Shown in pieces: positions 1-29,074 of a stretch of DNA of 64,000 bases (position 1 is the stretch's first letter; every line of letters starts with the position of its first letter). A program made the translations under genes and the position numbers. The notes under the pieces were generated by a model. The model was not told the DNA's origin. It worked only from the letters and a program-made list of their open reading frames with translations, and did not search any database. Source of the DNA: Liolophura sinensis (Eukaryota; Mollusca; Polyplacophora; Chitonida; Chitonidae); assembly GCF_032854445.1 (NCBI RefSeq), contig NC_088301.1, forward strand, positions 17,860,223 to 17,924,222, given 5' to 3'.

Positions 1-393
1 AATCACACCACAGACCACAATAGGCTTGTCATCTGCTGAAATGTTGATGAATCGTACACTCAAATCCCGACTGGACGTATTCCACCCAGATATTCAAGGA
101 CGCATTGGCGAGAAATAACAAGAGCAGAAGACATACCATGATCAACAAGCGAAAAGTCGCACTATACTGTTGTGCAGAAATCGCTTCCTACATCCGTGAC
201 ATCATCAAACATCGATATCAACTGCGGTAGTTGTCTTTGTGATAGTCACGTGGAGACTGACAATGTTCGAGAGACTACACCAGTCCCTGAACCAGTGCAC
301 CCTACCTTCCAGAGGCAGAGTGACCCAGGAGTGAAGCTTTGGCCTTCACGTGTTAGAGAATCACCATCTTACTTGAAAGACTATGTTCAGTGA
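1..393 (+). mobile_element. Ty3/gypsy retrotransposon polymerase 3' relic
   Basis: From base 2 the frame reads TPQTTIGLSSAEMLMNRTLK, then SRLDVFHPD, the post-core integrase region of Ty3/gypsy elements (TP..TTG.SPAELL..R.L..RLD). A stop at 116-118 and a frameshift interrupt it. The last part ends with a 'rRVRe.P.YLKDYV' type C-terminus at 393. The element is cut by the window start and is not functional. Confidence 0.75.
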
Positions 394-646
394 CTCTTAA
401 TTGTAGATGATTAACTTTCCTTCGCCACAACAGTTTATGGACACATGTAATGGCTGCGCCCAATACGGTACGACACTTGATCGAAGTTCACTGTCAGTAC
501 AAACTTTATTGTGCCTTTTACATACGAAGCCTTGTCTGACTTTATTACACCGGAAAGGAGTGTTTGAACACCATACACCTTGATTACTGACGACTGTTCA
601 GATGTGTTGTTTTGTAATCATCATGATGCGCTAAACTTAGTGAAAA
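394..646 (+). other. Spacer without recognisable feature
   Basis: Lies between the two mobile-element relics; I cannot recognise an LTR here. Confidence 0.4.
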
Positions 647-1030
647 CTATCGGCCAGGAAATTTAAGTTGCGGCAATTTGCGGATCTGAACATTGCGATG
701 TTGTTGCGGCATACGTTGTTTCAGATGAAAAATCGGAGTTTCCTCCATATACAAGGCTTGCACAGTTGAGTTGAGGAGCTGAGAAATTCTTCTATACCGA
801 GCATTGATGGAATGAATGTTGTTGTGGTTGGATATCTGCGTAATGTGATTGGCTGGGATTTCGCTGTCATTCAGTTTCTGAACAAGATGTTTTCTGGTGC
901 TGTGAATTGAAAGATTTTTGTCAGTGTTAATGCCTGTGGAATTTGTCAATGTGGACAGTTTGTTCACGCCGATGGGTTCCTGCATAAGCCACATGTCGCG
1001 GGGCCCTGAGGATGGATGTTTTGCGTTGGT
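647..1030 (-). mobile_element. Crypton-type tyrosine recombinase fragment (DUF3504-like)
   Basis: On the minus strand the frame reads HPSSGPRDMW, then QEPIGVNKLSTL, HSTRKHLVQKL and HITQISNHNNIHSIN. This is the C-terminal half of the tyrosine recombinases of Crypton elements and of KIAA1958/QRICH-like proteins derived from them. HSTR is the HxxR box and the second box is altered (NHNN for GHKN). The N-terminal half is missing or scrambled in 1030-1305, so it is a relic. Confidence 0.72.
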
Positions 1031-1756
1031 AACATTTTCCGGAGAATTTTAAATCAAAGTGTGTTTTGTTTAATGTGCGTTTGTTTGACTGGCCTGTTAT
1101 CAAATTCTTGCCGAAGTTGCCGATATGACCTGAAATATACAATTTGAATGTCAATGCCGTCAATGCTGATTGTGCAATACTTTTCTCTCCGTTCTTCATA
1201 TGCATTAATTATCCCTGTCTTTCCTCTGCCGTCAATACTGAGAAAACAATCAACATGCAAAGCGGTCGCCATTTCTACAACTCGATAGTAAAAAAAAGTT
1301 TCCACTAAGTTCGTCCTGTATTTAAGTCACACGTATTAATATCGTTACAGCGTTTCCAGCAAATGAAATGCACTGAAAGTGAAATAAAAATTTCCCATGT
1401 TATTTCAATTATTTTAATTGTTATTGATAATGTTATTTCCCATGCACGTGATATAGACTTTCAACATATCCATGTGTAGAGCTGGTAGTGTTAAGTGTCA
1501 CTGACTTAGGGCAATTTTTGTAGCGAGTGTGATTGCCTTTACAGAGAGTTGAATAAAGGCGATTCGCTGAAGAACTAGACAATAAAAAAATTACGAAATA
1601 TAAATGCTTTACCAACCGAGAATTTTCCTTTCTCTGGCCTTTCGCTGTTTATGTCTGTAGGTTTGTGAATAGCCTGGCAAGATTCGACAGTTTCTGTTTT
1701 GCCCAGATTTGACTCTCGTTTTAGTAAAATATGCATGAGTGTGTGTTTAATCCGAA
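1031..1756 (+). other. Possible further Crypton-related sequence, otherwise featureless
   Basis: Minus-strand frames at about 1054-1305 may hold more of the recombinase element, but I see no firm motif. 1306-1756 is AT-rich unique sequence. Confidence 0.35.
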
Positions 1757-1821
1757 ATGAAATCTAGTTCACTTTTCTTATTCTTGTGTTTAACCATCAT
1801 ATGTGCCTTTGCATTTCTGAG
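1757..1821 (+). other. Candidate signal-peptide exon (phase problem)
   Basis: An ATG at 1757 opens a peptide that looks like a signal sequence: MKSSS, then a run of Leu, Phe, Cys and Ile to CAFAF. A GT donor follows at 1822, 169 bp before the lectin exon. However, this donor is phase 2 while the lectin exon at 1991 needs phase 1, so the two cannot be joined directly. It may be a chance ORF, a broken exon, or joined to an exon I missed. Confidence 0.25.
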
Positions 1822-1990
1822 GTATTCTTTTCAGCATTAATAACCAAGGTACAATTTCAGCCTTTTAACAATTAAAATGGAAAAGCATGATGATCTAACA
1901 TGCATGTAGTATTATTTCTAAATTATATACACTCACTTAATTACAAGATTCATCATCATGTTGATGCAATTATTGCGTTCCCAATGGCAG

Positions 1991-19213
<17,223 letters not shown>

Positions 19214-21404
19214 AAATCATGGCAGTCCTGTTCTCACCGTGGTGTAAAACATTGCCTGTGGCTTCTATATGTCCATCCACTGCGAATCTTTGGGCCCAGA
19301 AATGGAAATGGAAAGATTTTGACTGTTCGTCCAATGATTATTAATGTCCTGCCGCTACATCTTATACTATAGATGTAATAACTCTGCATAGCTTACTGTA
19401 GGTTCTGTTCTCATGACAGTCCCTGGCAATATTGTACTATTTCTTAGTGAGCAATTGGTCCTAAGGGCAAATAGCTTGTTTAGGTAACACCAAAAGTACA
19501 GTTAAATGAAAAGTATTGGATACATGTATACCGTTGCTTTATATTTTGATTCACAAATATGCATTCCATCCACTCTGACAAACATTTCTGTATTGAAGAA
19601 TTATGTGAAATAATTTTTGATCTGCAGGTCCCTAACATGCATCGATCAACATGTATCGATCATGACCTGCTCTGTGTACTTGAGTATAGCTGATACATGT
19701 AGGAGGCTTTTGGCTAGCAGCTTCAAACGATCTCCTCGGTCTGTATATGTTAAATGCATTGGGTTTTGACCTGACATTTTCCCCCGCGTTTCGGCATGCT
19801 CCTTTAAAACATCGTACAAGAATGCATCGTAGCACGTTCGTTAATCAGTAAGAATACCCCGAAAACCGTGAGGTCGGCTGATCGTATTTGAAATGCTCCG
19901 GTCATTGCGCATTGCAGCAAGTAAAATGATATCGAGTTAACCAGGCGTGACATGTTTTTCTTGATATGTATGTACTGGCGGCAATTACAACCTCAACAGA
20001 ATCTTCTGTGGCATATATTCAGGCGATTGTTCTGTTTGTTTAATTGTTTGGGTGCTGCTGTGCGGGAGTGTTGGTGTGCGTACGTGCGTGTTTGTATGCA
20101 TGTATGCAGGTGCGTTGTCCAAAGGTGTATGTGTTTGTTTGCGTGTGCGTGTATGTATCTGTATGTTTCAGTTTTAGGTCATTCTTACCAATTTTTCAGC
20201 CATATGACGACGAGGAATCAATAAGTGTGTGTAAATACCGTGCATTCCCTGTAGCAGGGTGCTTCAGCAGATGCAATCATTTCGTTGCAACCCTAACCAG
20301 GTCTCTCACATCCCTTGATGAAATATGTTAAACTTTCACATTTTTGTGTATAATCAAGGAAGTTTAAAGTTTGTTTTATATGAGAGTACACTATAAAAAG
20401 TGTAAGAAGTAAATTGTAATTACTGTAATGTTACGTTTATCTCCCTGTACTGGCCTTACGATCAAGTGCATACAGGTAAAATATATTTTAATTTTATATT
20501 GTACATTTTTGTTATACGTATGTATAAAACAGCGTTTTTATTTAGGATTATTTAATGATGAATGTGGAAATGACTTTTTGGTTTAGTGATATAACTTGCA
20601 CATTTTCGGAAGCCAGCTACAGGTAGAGACTGGCTACAGGACAATACTCAGTTACGAGCCCCGTCTTTAAATATTGCATTATATTTTTATTATTTGTTCT
20701 TGAATCAGTGTTTGACCTACATTTTCGCTTCTTTGTTCGTTATAGCCTTTTACTGTGATTCAGTCAAGCATCCTCGAGGCTTCCGTGTTTATGAATTTCC
20801 TGTCATTGTAAATAGCGTACACGTTCTGGAAGTCTATTCGGTAAAGGTGTCTACCCTTGACTGTTAATTCTATATTCACGTGGACTGACTCGTCGCAATG
20901 TTCCATCCGGAATAGACGCTGTCGTCAGTAAGAGACTATATGTCGTTGTAATTATTTGTATTAATTTGTACATTATTGCCAGGTGTATTATTTGTCTGTT
21001 TTGTTCAAATACATGTATTGGACTTATTCAAGCGTCTTCGTGTTTCTTTTTGACCTTGTCGCTGATCTGAGCGATTAAACAAGCCAATTGTTTCTCATCT
21101 TTACTCTCCGACTGTGGTACTCTTACAGCACGTACACTCGAGCTTTATTGTCCTTTTTTACGTCGTACAGGAGAGGGCAGTGTTCTCTAAAACAATCGTG
21201 TATAATATTACACAATGACATTTAAATCATTGGAACATAATTTGTGTACTGATTAAAAAGTACACATGTTGTATACTGCTAATACACAAATTTATGTGGA
21301 TGTTCATTTTGCAACAGTACTGCCTACCACTCACAAATAACAGTTGTAGAGAGTATCCTACTGATATCAAAACATCTTTTCATTCGTTAATTGTGTGTGT
21401 ACGG
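19214..21404 (+). other. 3' UTR and flank of the RPTP gene
   Basis: No exon. Segments at about 19260-19500 and 19745-19860 have recognisable counterparts at 27766-28010 and 28195-28270, showing that this flank belongs to the duplicated unit. I found no canonical AATAAA soon after the stop, so the transcript end is unplaced. Confidence 0.6.
20160..20330 (-). repeat. Degenerate SINE family B fragment
   Basis: Contains CAATTTTTCAGCCATATGACGACG, close to the reversed family B module, followed by a decayed body. Confidence 0.55.
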
Positions 21405-21533
21405 TGTGTACCCTCGGGACGTTTGGACCAGACTGTACAGAGAGACCGTTTGTTTGTAACACAACATCCGGGCACTGTCCCCTGAAAACAGCCAGGTGTG
21501 TGTCGGGATATTTATCTCCGAAATATGACACAG
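21405..21533 (+). pseudogene. EGF-like exon relic 1
   Basis: Matches the exon at 5098 (CTLGTFGPDC, CNTTSGHCP, GYLSPKYD) but is 21 nt shorter, losing the CGNC cysteines, and its acceptor AG has become GG. The frame is still open and a GTAATT donor follows. Confidence 0.8.
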
Positions 21534-21954
21534 GTAATTTTTCAGATTTTTTTAAAACAAATGCTATATTTTGCTTTTGAATTTCAGTGATACAGTGGAG
21601 CAAAATAAAGGTCACATATTATAATCACTTCCCATGAAATTCACCTTTGAAGAATATACTCCTCTCCGTTCCTTGTTTGTCATATAAGGAAGTTTTAATC
21701 CGCCAGGAACAATGGACAGTAACGTCAATCGGAGCTGGAGTTAATAGAGAACAATGTATTACTTTTAAATACACTTCAACGTCTTGTACATAATGTTGAC
21801 GTTCTTCATTTACCAAGCACGAGGAATGTCCTCAACATCAATTCTCAGTTTTATCATATGGTAATCTAAATTTATGAGATCACACGTCTTTATCTGTTTT
21901 AGAGATAGTCAAATGACGTGCAGTGCATGTGAGCCTTATTCATATTTCCTTCAG

Positions 21955-22035
21955 ATTGTAACCCTATTACACAAGGATAAGATTGTGAGATAAAATGTGG
22001 ACATTGCTTTGAATGGGGTTCTGTTTGTGACGCTA
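21955..22035 (+). pseudogene. EGF-like exon relic 2
   Basis: Aligns with the EGF module at 6349 (C-x-x-x-T-x-G, then DCEIKCGHC) with acceptor TTCAG, but a TAA at 21978-21980 interrupts it. Confidence 0.6.
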
Positions 22036-23928
22036 CCGTCGCTCATTGGTGTGACATGTGGCACAGGTCGGTTTCATCATTGTCACACCCTTACGCTCTA
22101 CTATACTATACAGTTACTGAGTGATAAATTAAACGATTACAGTTTACATCATGGACATGGACAATGTGATGAGATGTGATGAGTCACATCGTAGTGAGAA
22201 CATTTTAAAACCAGGGAACTGTGATCTCGTCGAGATGAGAATAATAACATTCAAAGTTAAAGAGAAAAGACCAACAATTTTACAGCCATTTGTTAAGTCT
22301 ATCAGTTACAAAAATACAATAAAACACCTTCAAATATTCAATACTTTTAATATGCTGAAATTATACGTTATGGTGAAAATTAATACTCTTCAAATATTAA
22401 ATGGCAGGATCGCTGGTATCAGGTTAATGGAATAAAGAACAGGCCGTGTTGAACTACATGTGGAAGGATATCAGCAATGCCAACTTACTTGTAGTCCAAA
22501 AGAATATGTTTGATGGAGTTTTGTTTCATTTCGACACTCACAACTTTTTATACTACACCCAATTTGACTGACATTTCTCAGGCTATATTCTCTCTTCATC
22601 AAGTCTTTTCAGTAGAGTTGAAGTAGTTATATATTGAAGTTTTGTTAATTTGCCTCTCGGCAAACAGAAATTGGCATAGTACCAGGCACACAAGCCTTGA
22701 AATAGACGTATATTGAGCGTCAACCGCAATGGGTGTTCCGTGCTAATAATTACAATATTAAAGACTGGCTGTACAGTACTTTCTTCATTTTTCCAAATAA
22801 TCTATGACTTCAATTGGGTGCCTCAACTTGTGAAAATACCTGTTTAAGAAAATGTAAAAAAAGTAAGTCGTTGACAAATAGATTAGTTTAGAGAAATAAC
22901 CATGTTGAAAGTGTGTGCGGCAAGTAATATTAAACTATATCAGCAAAGTGCTTACGAGTGAAGTCACACAGTACAGGCATCAGACACAACGCACGGATCA
23001 GCGGCATTACGTTATGGGGACGAAAAGTAATTGGTGAGTTTCTTAAGCAGGGTAGTACCAAGATATTTCGACTCAAGTAGACCTGTTGTTAAGGTCAATT
23101 TCGAGTTTCTCGTCCTTACTGGACAAGCATAATAACGTCTTTGTCATGTTTTGTACCTTTTTTTCAAAACAGCTATATGTAGGCTAGCTGCTCTGAATTA
23201 AAACTCCATACATGACTTCAGCGAGACAGGCTACAGGGCATCGTTTGGGGTCTGGTCCGTTTCAATCTAATTTTCTCAGTTTTCGCTCTGTTCTTGTATT
23301 TGGCAGAGATTATCATTCTGACAGCTTATATCGAAACGGGACGTATTTGCTCCTACAAAACTTTCCACAAGGATTTTTTCTTATCAGGACACTCGTGAAC
23401 AGGGTATATTAAAGGAGAAGAAAACATGCCAAATCACGTCAAAATCTGATGATAGAGGATGCAAACTTATTTGCAAAGATGGTTTTTAATTTTTTGGTCT
23501 CTATTTTTCTTTAAAGAGAAAAATACACTTGAATATCATTTTTATACGGTGGGTGTTTGGGACCTCTTGGTACATCTTGTCTTTGCGTAAAATGTTATAA
23601 ATGAGGAAGTAACACATGCTTAATAAATATATTAACATTAGAATTTGGTTTGTTTTATTTGCTAACAAATGTGTTCAGCTGGATTTTGATGATATTTATA
23701 GCTCAATATGTTCATAAATATCATCATATTTTAGATTAAAGGCAAATGTTTGGGTAAAAAAAAATTTACATTCAGTCAAATTTATAAGACATGCAGGACA
23801 GTATTATACAAAGATGATGTTTACCAAAAAAGTGGTCCGAAATACCCACCATACAAAAATGTTTTTACGTATTCTTAAAAATATTTGTAAATAAGCTTTC
23901 ACTCACATTTATTGTATCAGTCCTTCAA

Positions 23929-24015
23929 ACATTACAGGTTGGCTTGCAGGCAAAACATACTGCGGCGGATAATCCGAAAACAAAGCGAAAAACCGCCATC
24001 GGAGCCTTGTGGCAT
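23929..24015 (+). pseudogene. D1 first exon relic (frameshift)
   Basis: Close to 10139-10226 but with one net base lost near GAAAACAAAG, so the KSRYRS equivalent is out of frame. The upstream acceptor AG is now AA; the donor GTGAGT survives. Confidence 0.85.
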
Positions 24016-25041
24016 GTGAGTATTTTATCTTAGTCGTGACATATAACCTGGCTAGACATGGGCCTAAGCAAATACGAATTTCTGAAAAAGCGCTATCATA
24101 AAAAAAATACCGTAATTATTTAAAATGATATAGTAAAGGACACACGAAACCGTGTTTTGCTTTTCTTGGATATAGCTCAGTGCATTCAAAATTTTTAATT
24201 CTACACCGGCCTTAAAATTTACATTTTTGCAATTATAGGGTGTTATATATAGGCCTATTGGTGCCCCAGAATCGTACTGGGAACATTTAGACGCAGTTGT
24301 TTCGCTTTCTTGTCCGTCGGCTGCAGACTGAAATAAAGTTTTAAATTACTTCTATGTAAAAGTCTTTGCTGTTGAGCAATCATTGATTGCGCTCAAACAA
24401 AACCATATTACAGTGTCGATCACCAACCTGACATTAGCGGTAAAAATCTCGATTGAGCGCGATGGTAGAAACTTTGACTCTCTAACATAATAGGGGATTC
24501 GAGGCATTAGACAAAATTGACGCGAATTGTTTTCTCTGTTTCTAAATAAGTGCATTCGTACAAATAAGGGCATCGCAAAATGACAACCAGGAAAGGGCAA
24601 AAAAATAAACATGACAAAGCTAGTCCAAAAAAGTACTAAAATAGCTGGAATCGCATTCGCTCCAAAGTGAAGCAGGTGTGGATAATAGGTTAGTTTCACG
24701 TTCGAACTCTAAAATTAAAAAAGGCCTTTTAGTATCATGTGACAGAAATGTTACACAACTACTTTTCATATGAGCATCCGAAAAAAGTTTCTCAAAATGT
24801 AATTCAACTGAGACAAGGGAGGGAGAAAATTGAGCAACGGGACATTTGTGAGCATAGGACTTTGCTGACGTAAAGATATGTCTTCTATGTCAATCTCTTA
24901 AGAAGCTAGGATGACAAATGTCGTTTCTCACATGTATTTTTACTACCAGTACCAATTTTCGTTTTTTGGAGAGTGAAGGCGTTTTGGACAATTTTGCTGC
25001 CAGTAAATGTCAGTCTTATGTCAATCCTATTTGTGTTCCAG

Positions 25042-25114
25042 ATAACTATTCCAGAAGTTATTATCCGTGGCAGATGACGAGGACACGAACTACATCAATG
25101 CATGTTACATCAGT
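25042..25114 (+). pseudogene. D1 DYINA exon relic (frameshift)
   Basis: Matches 11304-11377 but is 73 instead of 74 nt, breaking the frame before TACATCAATGCATG. Acceptor TTCCAG persists. Confidence 0.85.
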
Positions 25115-25132
25115 GTGGGTTATAGCATTCAA

Positions 25133-25280
25133 TTTATTTACTTATTTATTTTTACTGATTGATGTTTTACGCCGTACTCAAGAATATTCCACGGACCGCG
25201 GTCAGCATTATGGTGAAAGGAAACCTGGCAGAGCCCGGGAAAACCCACGACCATCCACAGGCAGCTGGAAGACCTTCCTA
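25133..25280 (-). repeat. SINE family A fragment, reversed
   Basis: Begins with TTTATTTACTTATTTATT, then TGATGTTTTACGCCGTACTC, and ends near GGAAGACCTTCC. It inserted next to a pseudo-exon. A further forward tail fragment (GAGTACGGCGTAAAACACCA) lies at 25373-25402. Confidence 0.8.
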
Positions 25281-25552
25281 CGTTAAAGCATTTAAAGTTA
25301 ATCTGATAGCCTAATTATAAGAAGTGGCGTGAAACGAATCGAGAACATAAAATGTTTTGATATGTCTACATGAGTACGGCGTAAAACACCAATCAAAAAA
25401 AAATATGTCTACACTCTCAGTTACTGTTAAAACTGCTTCTTAATATCACAAGGAGTCGAACGTATAATATACCAACACTGATATTTGTACCTGAGAATCA
25501 TGTATGAATGCTATCTAAAGATTTGATAGCTAATACACTTTCGTATTTAGAT

Positions 25553-25589
25553 TGTTACAACGAACCCAATAAGTACATTGCATCACAAG
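25553..25589 (+). pseudogene. D1 YIASQ micro-exon relic
   Basis: Aligns base for base in length with 11674-11710 and still reads CYNEPNKYIASQ, but the acceptor CAG has become GAT. The donor is GTGAGT. Confidence 0.85.
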
Positions 25590-26245
25590 GTGAGTAATAG
25601 ATTTCAATTCCTAAAGACTCTTAATCATTCTTTAGAATATCGAATTTCTTCACAAATTTGTCATAGACTCAGAAAGGGTATGTCCCTAAATAGTATAAAT
25701 CCAGGCTTTAAAAAGAATTTTTTCATCAACAAAAACACAAAAAACACCATAAAAAACATCCGGCAGATTTGCAGACCAAAGTCTATGTTTACATTTACTG
25801 ATCAAATCAAGTTTCTGTATTTACTAGAAATATTTTAAATTACTGCCTTTTACTATTTTAGACCCGTATCTATGCTAGAGGTATTTGTGGTGTTGAAATG
25901 ATTCTAAAATGTGGAAAGCTTTATGAAATTTGGGAACTTTATGACCGATCATGTTTTTAATGGTAACTCTTGTAAAAACAGGGCTAACATTATATTAAAA
26001 ATAATTATTTGGGATGTTGTAACAAAAAGTAGAAAAAAATCTACTGAAACAGACTGATCAGTGTTTATGAATACCTGGTATAGCATATTTAATGATTGAT
26101 CAGGTTCTTATATCAAACAAAAAACATTGAGAATCGCCGACTAAAATGATCTGGTTAGTTTCTTCTCAAGTCTTGTCAATGTCATTTGCTAATTCTGCGA
26201 CTGTCAGCGAATTTACAAACGCTTTATGAAATGACTCGTCAACAG

Positions 26246-26343
26246 GCCCCTATGACGTCACCCTGAACGATTTTCTGCGCATGATCTGGGGGCAGAAATC
26301 TGGGAAGATCGCCATGGTGACCAACCTAGTGGAGATAACAAAG
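26246..26343 (+). pseudogene. D1 core exon copy, still open
   Basis: 98 nt matching 12248-12345, with intact acceptor AACAG and donor GTATGT. It reads GPYDVTLNDFLRMIWGQKSG, then IAMVTNLVEITK. No disabling change is visible in this exon itself. Confidence 0.88.
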
Positions 26344-26781
26344 GTATGTGTATGTAACTGACAATCTTCGAAACGTAAAACCGCAGAACAGATGTGATGT
26401 CACAAGTTACTGGCTAGGGTGGCATGATCCGAGGCCAACTAGACCACGTGTTCAGCGAGTTTCCGTAAATTAAGCTGCTAACATTAGTTCACTTGGATGC
26501 CCCCCTCCCCCACCAAAAAAAAAAACAAAATAAAACAAGGATAATGAAATTGTCTTAGTCCTTTATGGTATCTGACACTCGCCTTTGAAAAATGTTACAT
26601 AGAAACTTATTTCAATGCTACACACACTTGGGACCTTTGGTGTGTTCCAGAGTATTCACGAAAGTTCACTCTGCTGAACAAAAATGTAAGTGTGGATCTA
26701 TTATAGTATGGAAACAAGGGGATCCTCACCGGATTAAATTCACACACCGACAATACTCAGGTATACTCGCTGTTTGTGTAG

Positions 26782-26907
26782 ACCAACTCCTGTCAAAACT
26801 GGCCTGTTGAAGGATCAGCGGGTTTTGGTTTGATCACAGGGACCTCACTGGATGAGGAGAATTACACCGATTTTACCGTGAGAACTCTGCAACTGACACA
26901 CATTACG
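26782..26907 (+). pseudogene. D1 central sheet exon copy, still open
   Basis: 126 nt matching 13192-13317, reading TNSCQNWPVEG, then YTDFTVRTLQLTHIT. The frame and length are kept; the upstream tract is weaker. Confidence 0.85.
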
Positions 26908-27523
26908 GTAATGCATACAGACTACAGCACACAAAGATAGTGAACCCAGAGAGGCGACGACAGTGTGATAGTTGGCAAATGGCCAACCGGCGAAATACGG
27001 CCACGGGGATTCAACGTCCCCATCACAATCCTAAATCTGCAATTTATGCAGGAATGTAGTATAGAAGACGACCTCTGATAATAAAAATATCATTTTAACT
27101 ACGAAATCTCCACTGTATATCTTGATCGTAATGTTACCATTAGGCAATCATGATTTAGTCCTTGCCTGATTATGTACAACAATATGTGATAAAAACACAT
27201 TCAACCACAATGTTGGGAAAACCTGAAATTTGAAAATCTCTGTACTCGAATTTTAATTGTATCGTTCCGTCGTTTTTCACTGAATCTGAATGTTGCTTAA
27301 TGTACGAATTGGAAATCCACCTGGTGAACAAATTGCATATAACCATTCTTTTATTTGTACACCACCTGTTCCTGTACACGTTTGTGCATCTTTGAACAAA
27401 TGTCAAATGTTAAATGATGTTACCAAACAAATTATTTCAAAAGAGACTAGGAAAGACACTACGACGATCTTTTGCAATTTCTGCCTACGCCGTCGTTGTG
27501 ACCTATCTGATTTTGGTGTTCTG

Positions 27524-27590
27524 AGAAAGAAGGAAAGCTATATCGTCAAACAGTTCCACTTTACCGCCTGACCCGGTCACGTTGCGCCTT
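27524..27590 (+). pseudogene. D1 WPD exon relic with stop
   Basis: Matches the start of 14241-14392 (RKKESYIVKQFHFTA), but the WPD Trp codon TGG is TGA at 27569-27571 and the acceptor CAG is CTG. Similarity ends within 20 bp. Confidence 0.86.
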
Positions 27591-28270
27591 TGTATATACA
27601 TGTACATCATTTTTACTATAAATGATTACCCTTTAGGCATGGTGCCAAGGAGTATCTAAGTTGCTACTACTTACGTATAAAAGGTAGATTAAATCCACGA
27701 TTAAGATCAATTTAAATTTTTAATACATTTACATTTTTTTTACATTTGATTTTGTAAGGAGACATATCCACGCGTATCTCCACCGCGAATCTTAGGATCC
27801 GGCTGTGGAAACCAAGATCCCGACTGTTCGTTCATTTTAAAAGGACTGCCTTTATTCGATACTATAAGCATAATCTGTCCAAGACGTACACAGTTGATTC
27901 TGTTGTGTTGAAGGTGTGTGGTAATATTATAATTTCTGTTGTGGAGCAATTCGCATTACTGGCAAATAGCTGGTTTATAGGCAATACCAGAAGTACATGT
28001 AAATGGAGAGAAATGCATGTAGGCCTATAAGTGCGCCTCGGCTCTATAAACTGAGGTTCGCATATTTCAATTCCCTACATTCTGTCAAATATGCGATATC
28101 GAGGAAATTTAGAATGTAATTTTTCCACACACCAATCATTTATTAATCGTTGACTGTTACCGTTACCTTAACAGAATGCATTTGTTTATCGGCTGTACAC
28201 AAATTGCATCGGGCTTTGACCTAAATCTTCTTCTCACTTTTCGTGTCGTTCATCAATAGGAATACCACAA

Positions 28271-28544
28271 ATAGCTCCAGATCGGCTGTTTGGTTATTGA
28301 ACGCCCACTGGATCAGGTTAAAAAAGGTATCATACAAAACGAATGTAAGATTCTTCTCTAGATATGCAGGCCCCTATGTACCGCAATCAATCACGGCCTC
28401 AATACTATTTTCTATGCTATAAATTTCAGACGATTTGTCTGTTTGTTAAATTGCTCTTGAGTGTCCCTAAATTATGAATTATGAAAATCTCATGTATCTG
28501 TAGTAAGAAGTAACCTGTAGTATCAGTAACATCAGAGGTCCTCT
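28271..28544 (+). other. Spacer after the decayed copy
   Basis: No gene or classed repeat seen; similarity to the RPTP 3' flank fades here. Confidence 0.4.
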
Positions 28545-29074
28545 AGTTAGTCGCGGAATGTAACTCAGAAATCGTGCAACGCCGTTGTCAGAGTTACGGA
28601 GAGAAACAGCCCCACATATGTCGGATTGACGGTAAGGAACATTTACCGCTGTTCACACGCGCGTTAAATCTTCCCTAGAATAAATTGGTGTCAGCAACTA
28701 ACCTCATTTTATGTTGGCAAAACCTAAAATTGTGGCAGTAACACAAATTGATAAAAAGGGGAGTTTTTAGGGTCTACCCTACTCCGACTGCCATTTTCAA
28801 AACTCGCTAAATGCTATGGAATAGGCTAAAAAAACGTGATTATTTTTCATGAACAGACGTGATTGCCATGTGCCCTTTTGGTTTGGCTACTCTTACAGCA
28901 GGTTAGTTAATTACAGAAACCACATGGTGGACGCCAAGTTATGTTAGGAAGATAAAATGCGCGTGTCAACAGCGCTGAACGTTCCTTACCGTCAATCCTA
29001 CAGACTTGGGGCTGTTTCTCTCCGTAACTCTTGCAACCGCGTTGCTAGATTTCAGAGTGACATTCCGCAACTAC
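28545..29074. repeat. Long imperfect inverted repeat (MITE-like)
   Basis: The left arm, about 28545-28703, is the reverse complement of the right arm, about 28901-29074. Matching blocks include GTTACGGAGAGAAACAGCCC and GATTGACGGTAAGGAAC. The arms, about 160-170 bp each, flank about 197 bp of unrelated sequence. There is no ORF of note, so a non-autonomous DNA transposon or foldback element is the likeliest reading. Confidence 0.82.

Larger units (their letters stand above)
21405..28270 (+). pseudogene. Decayed partial tandem copy of the RPTP gene
   Basis: A second copy of the phosphatase gene lies about 2 kb after the first, in the same orientation and with the same order of blocks. EGF relics are at 21405 and 21955, intron homology at 22560-23900, D1 exon relics at 23929, 25042, 25553, 26246, 26782 and 27524, and 3'-flank homology at 27766-28270. 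The transmembrane, juxtamembrane and 9648-type exons, the P-loop exon and all of D2 are absent. Frameshifts, a stop in the WPD motif and lost acceptors show it is not a working phosphatase gene. Confidence 0.88.
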
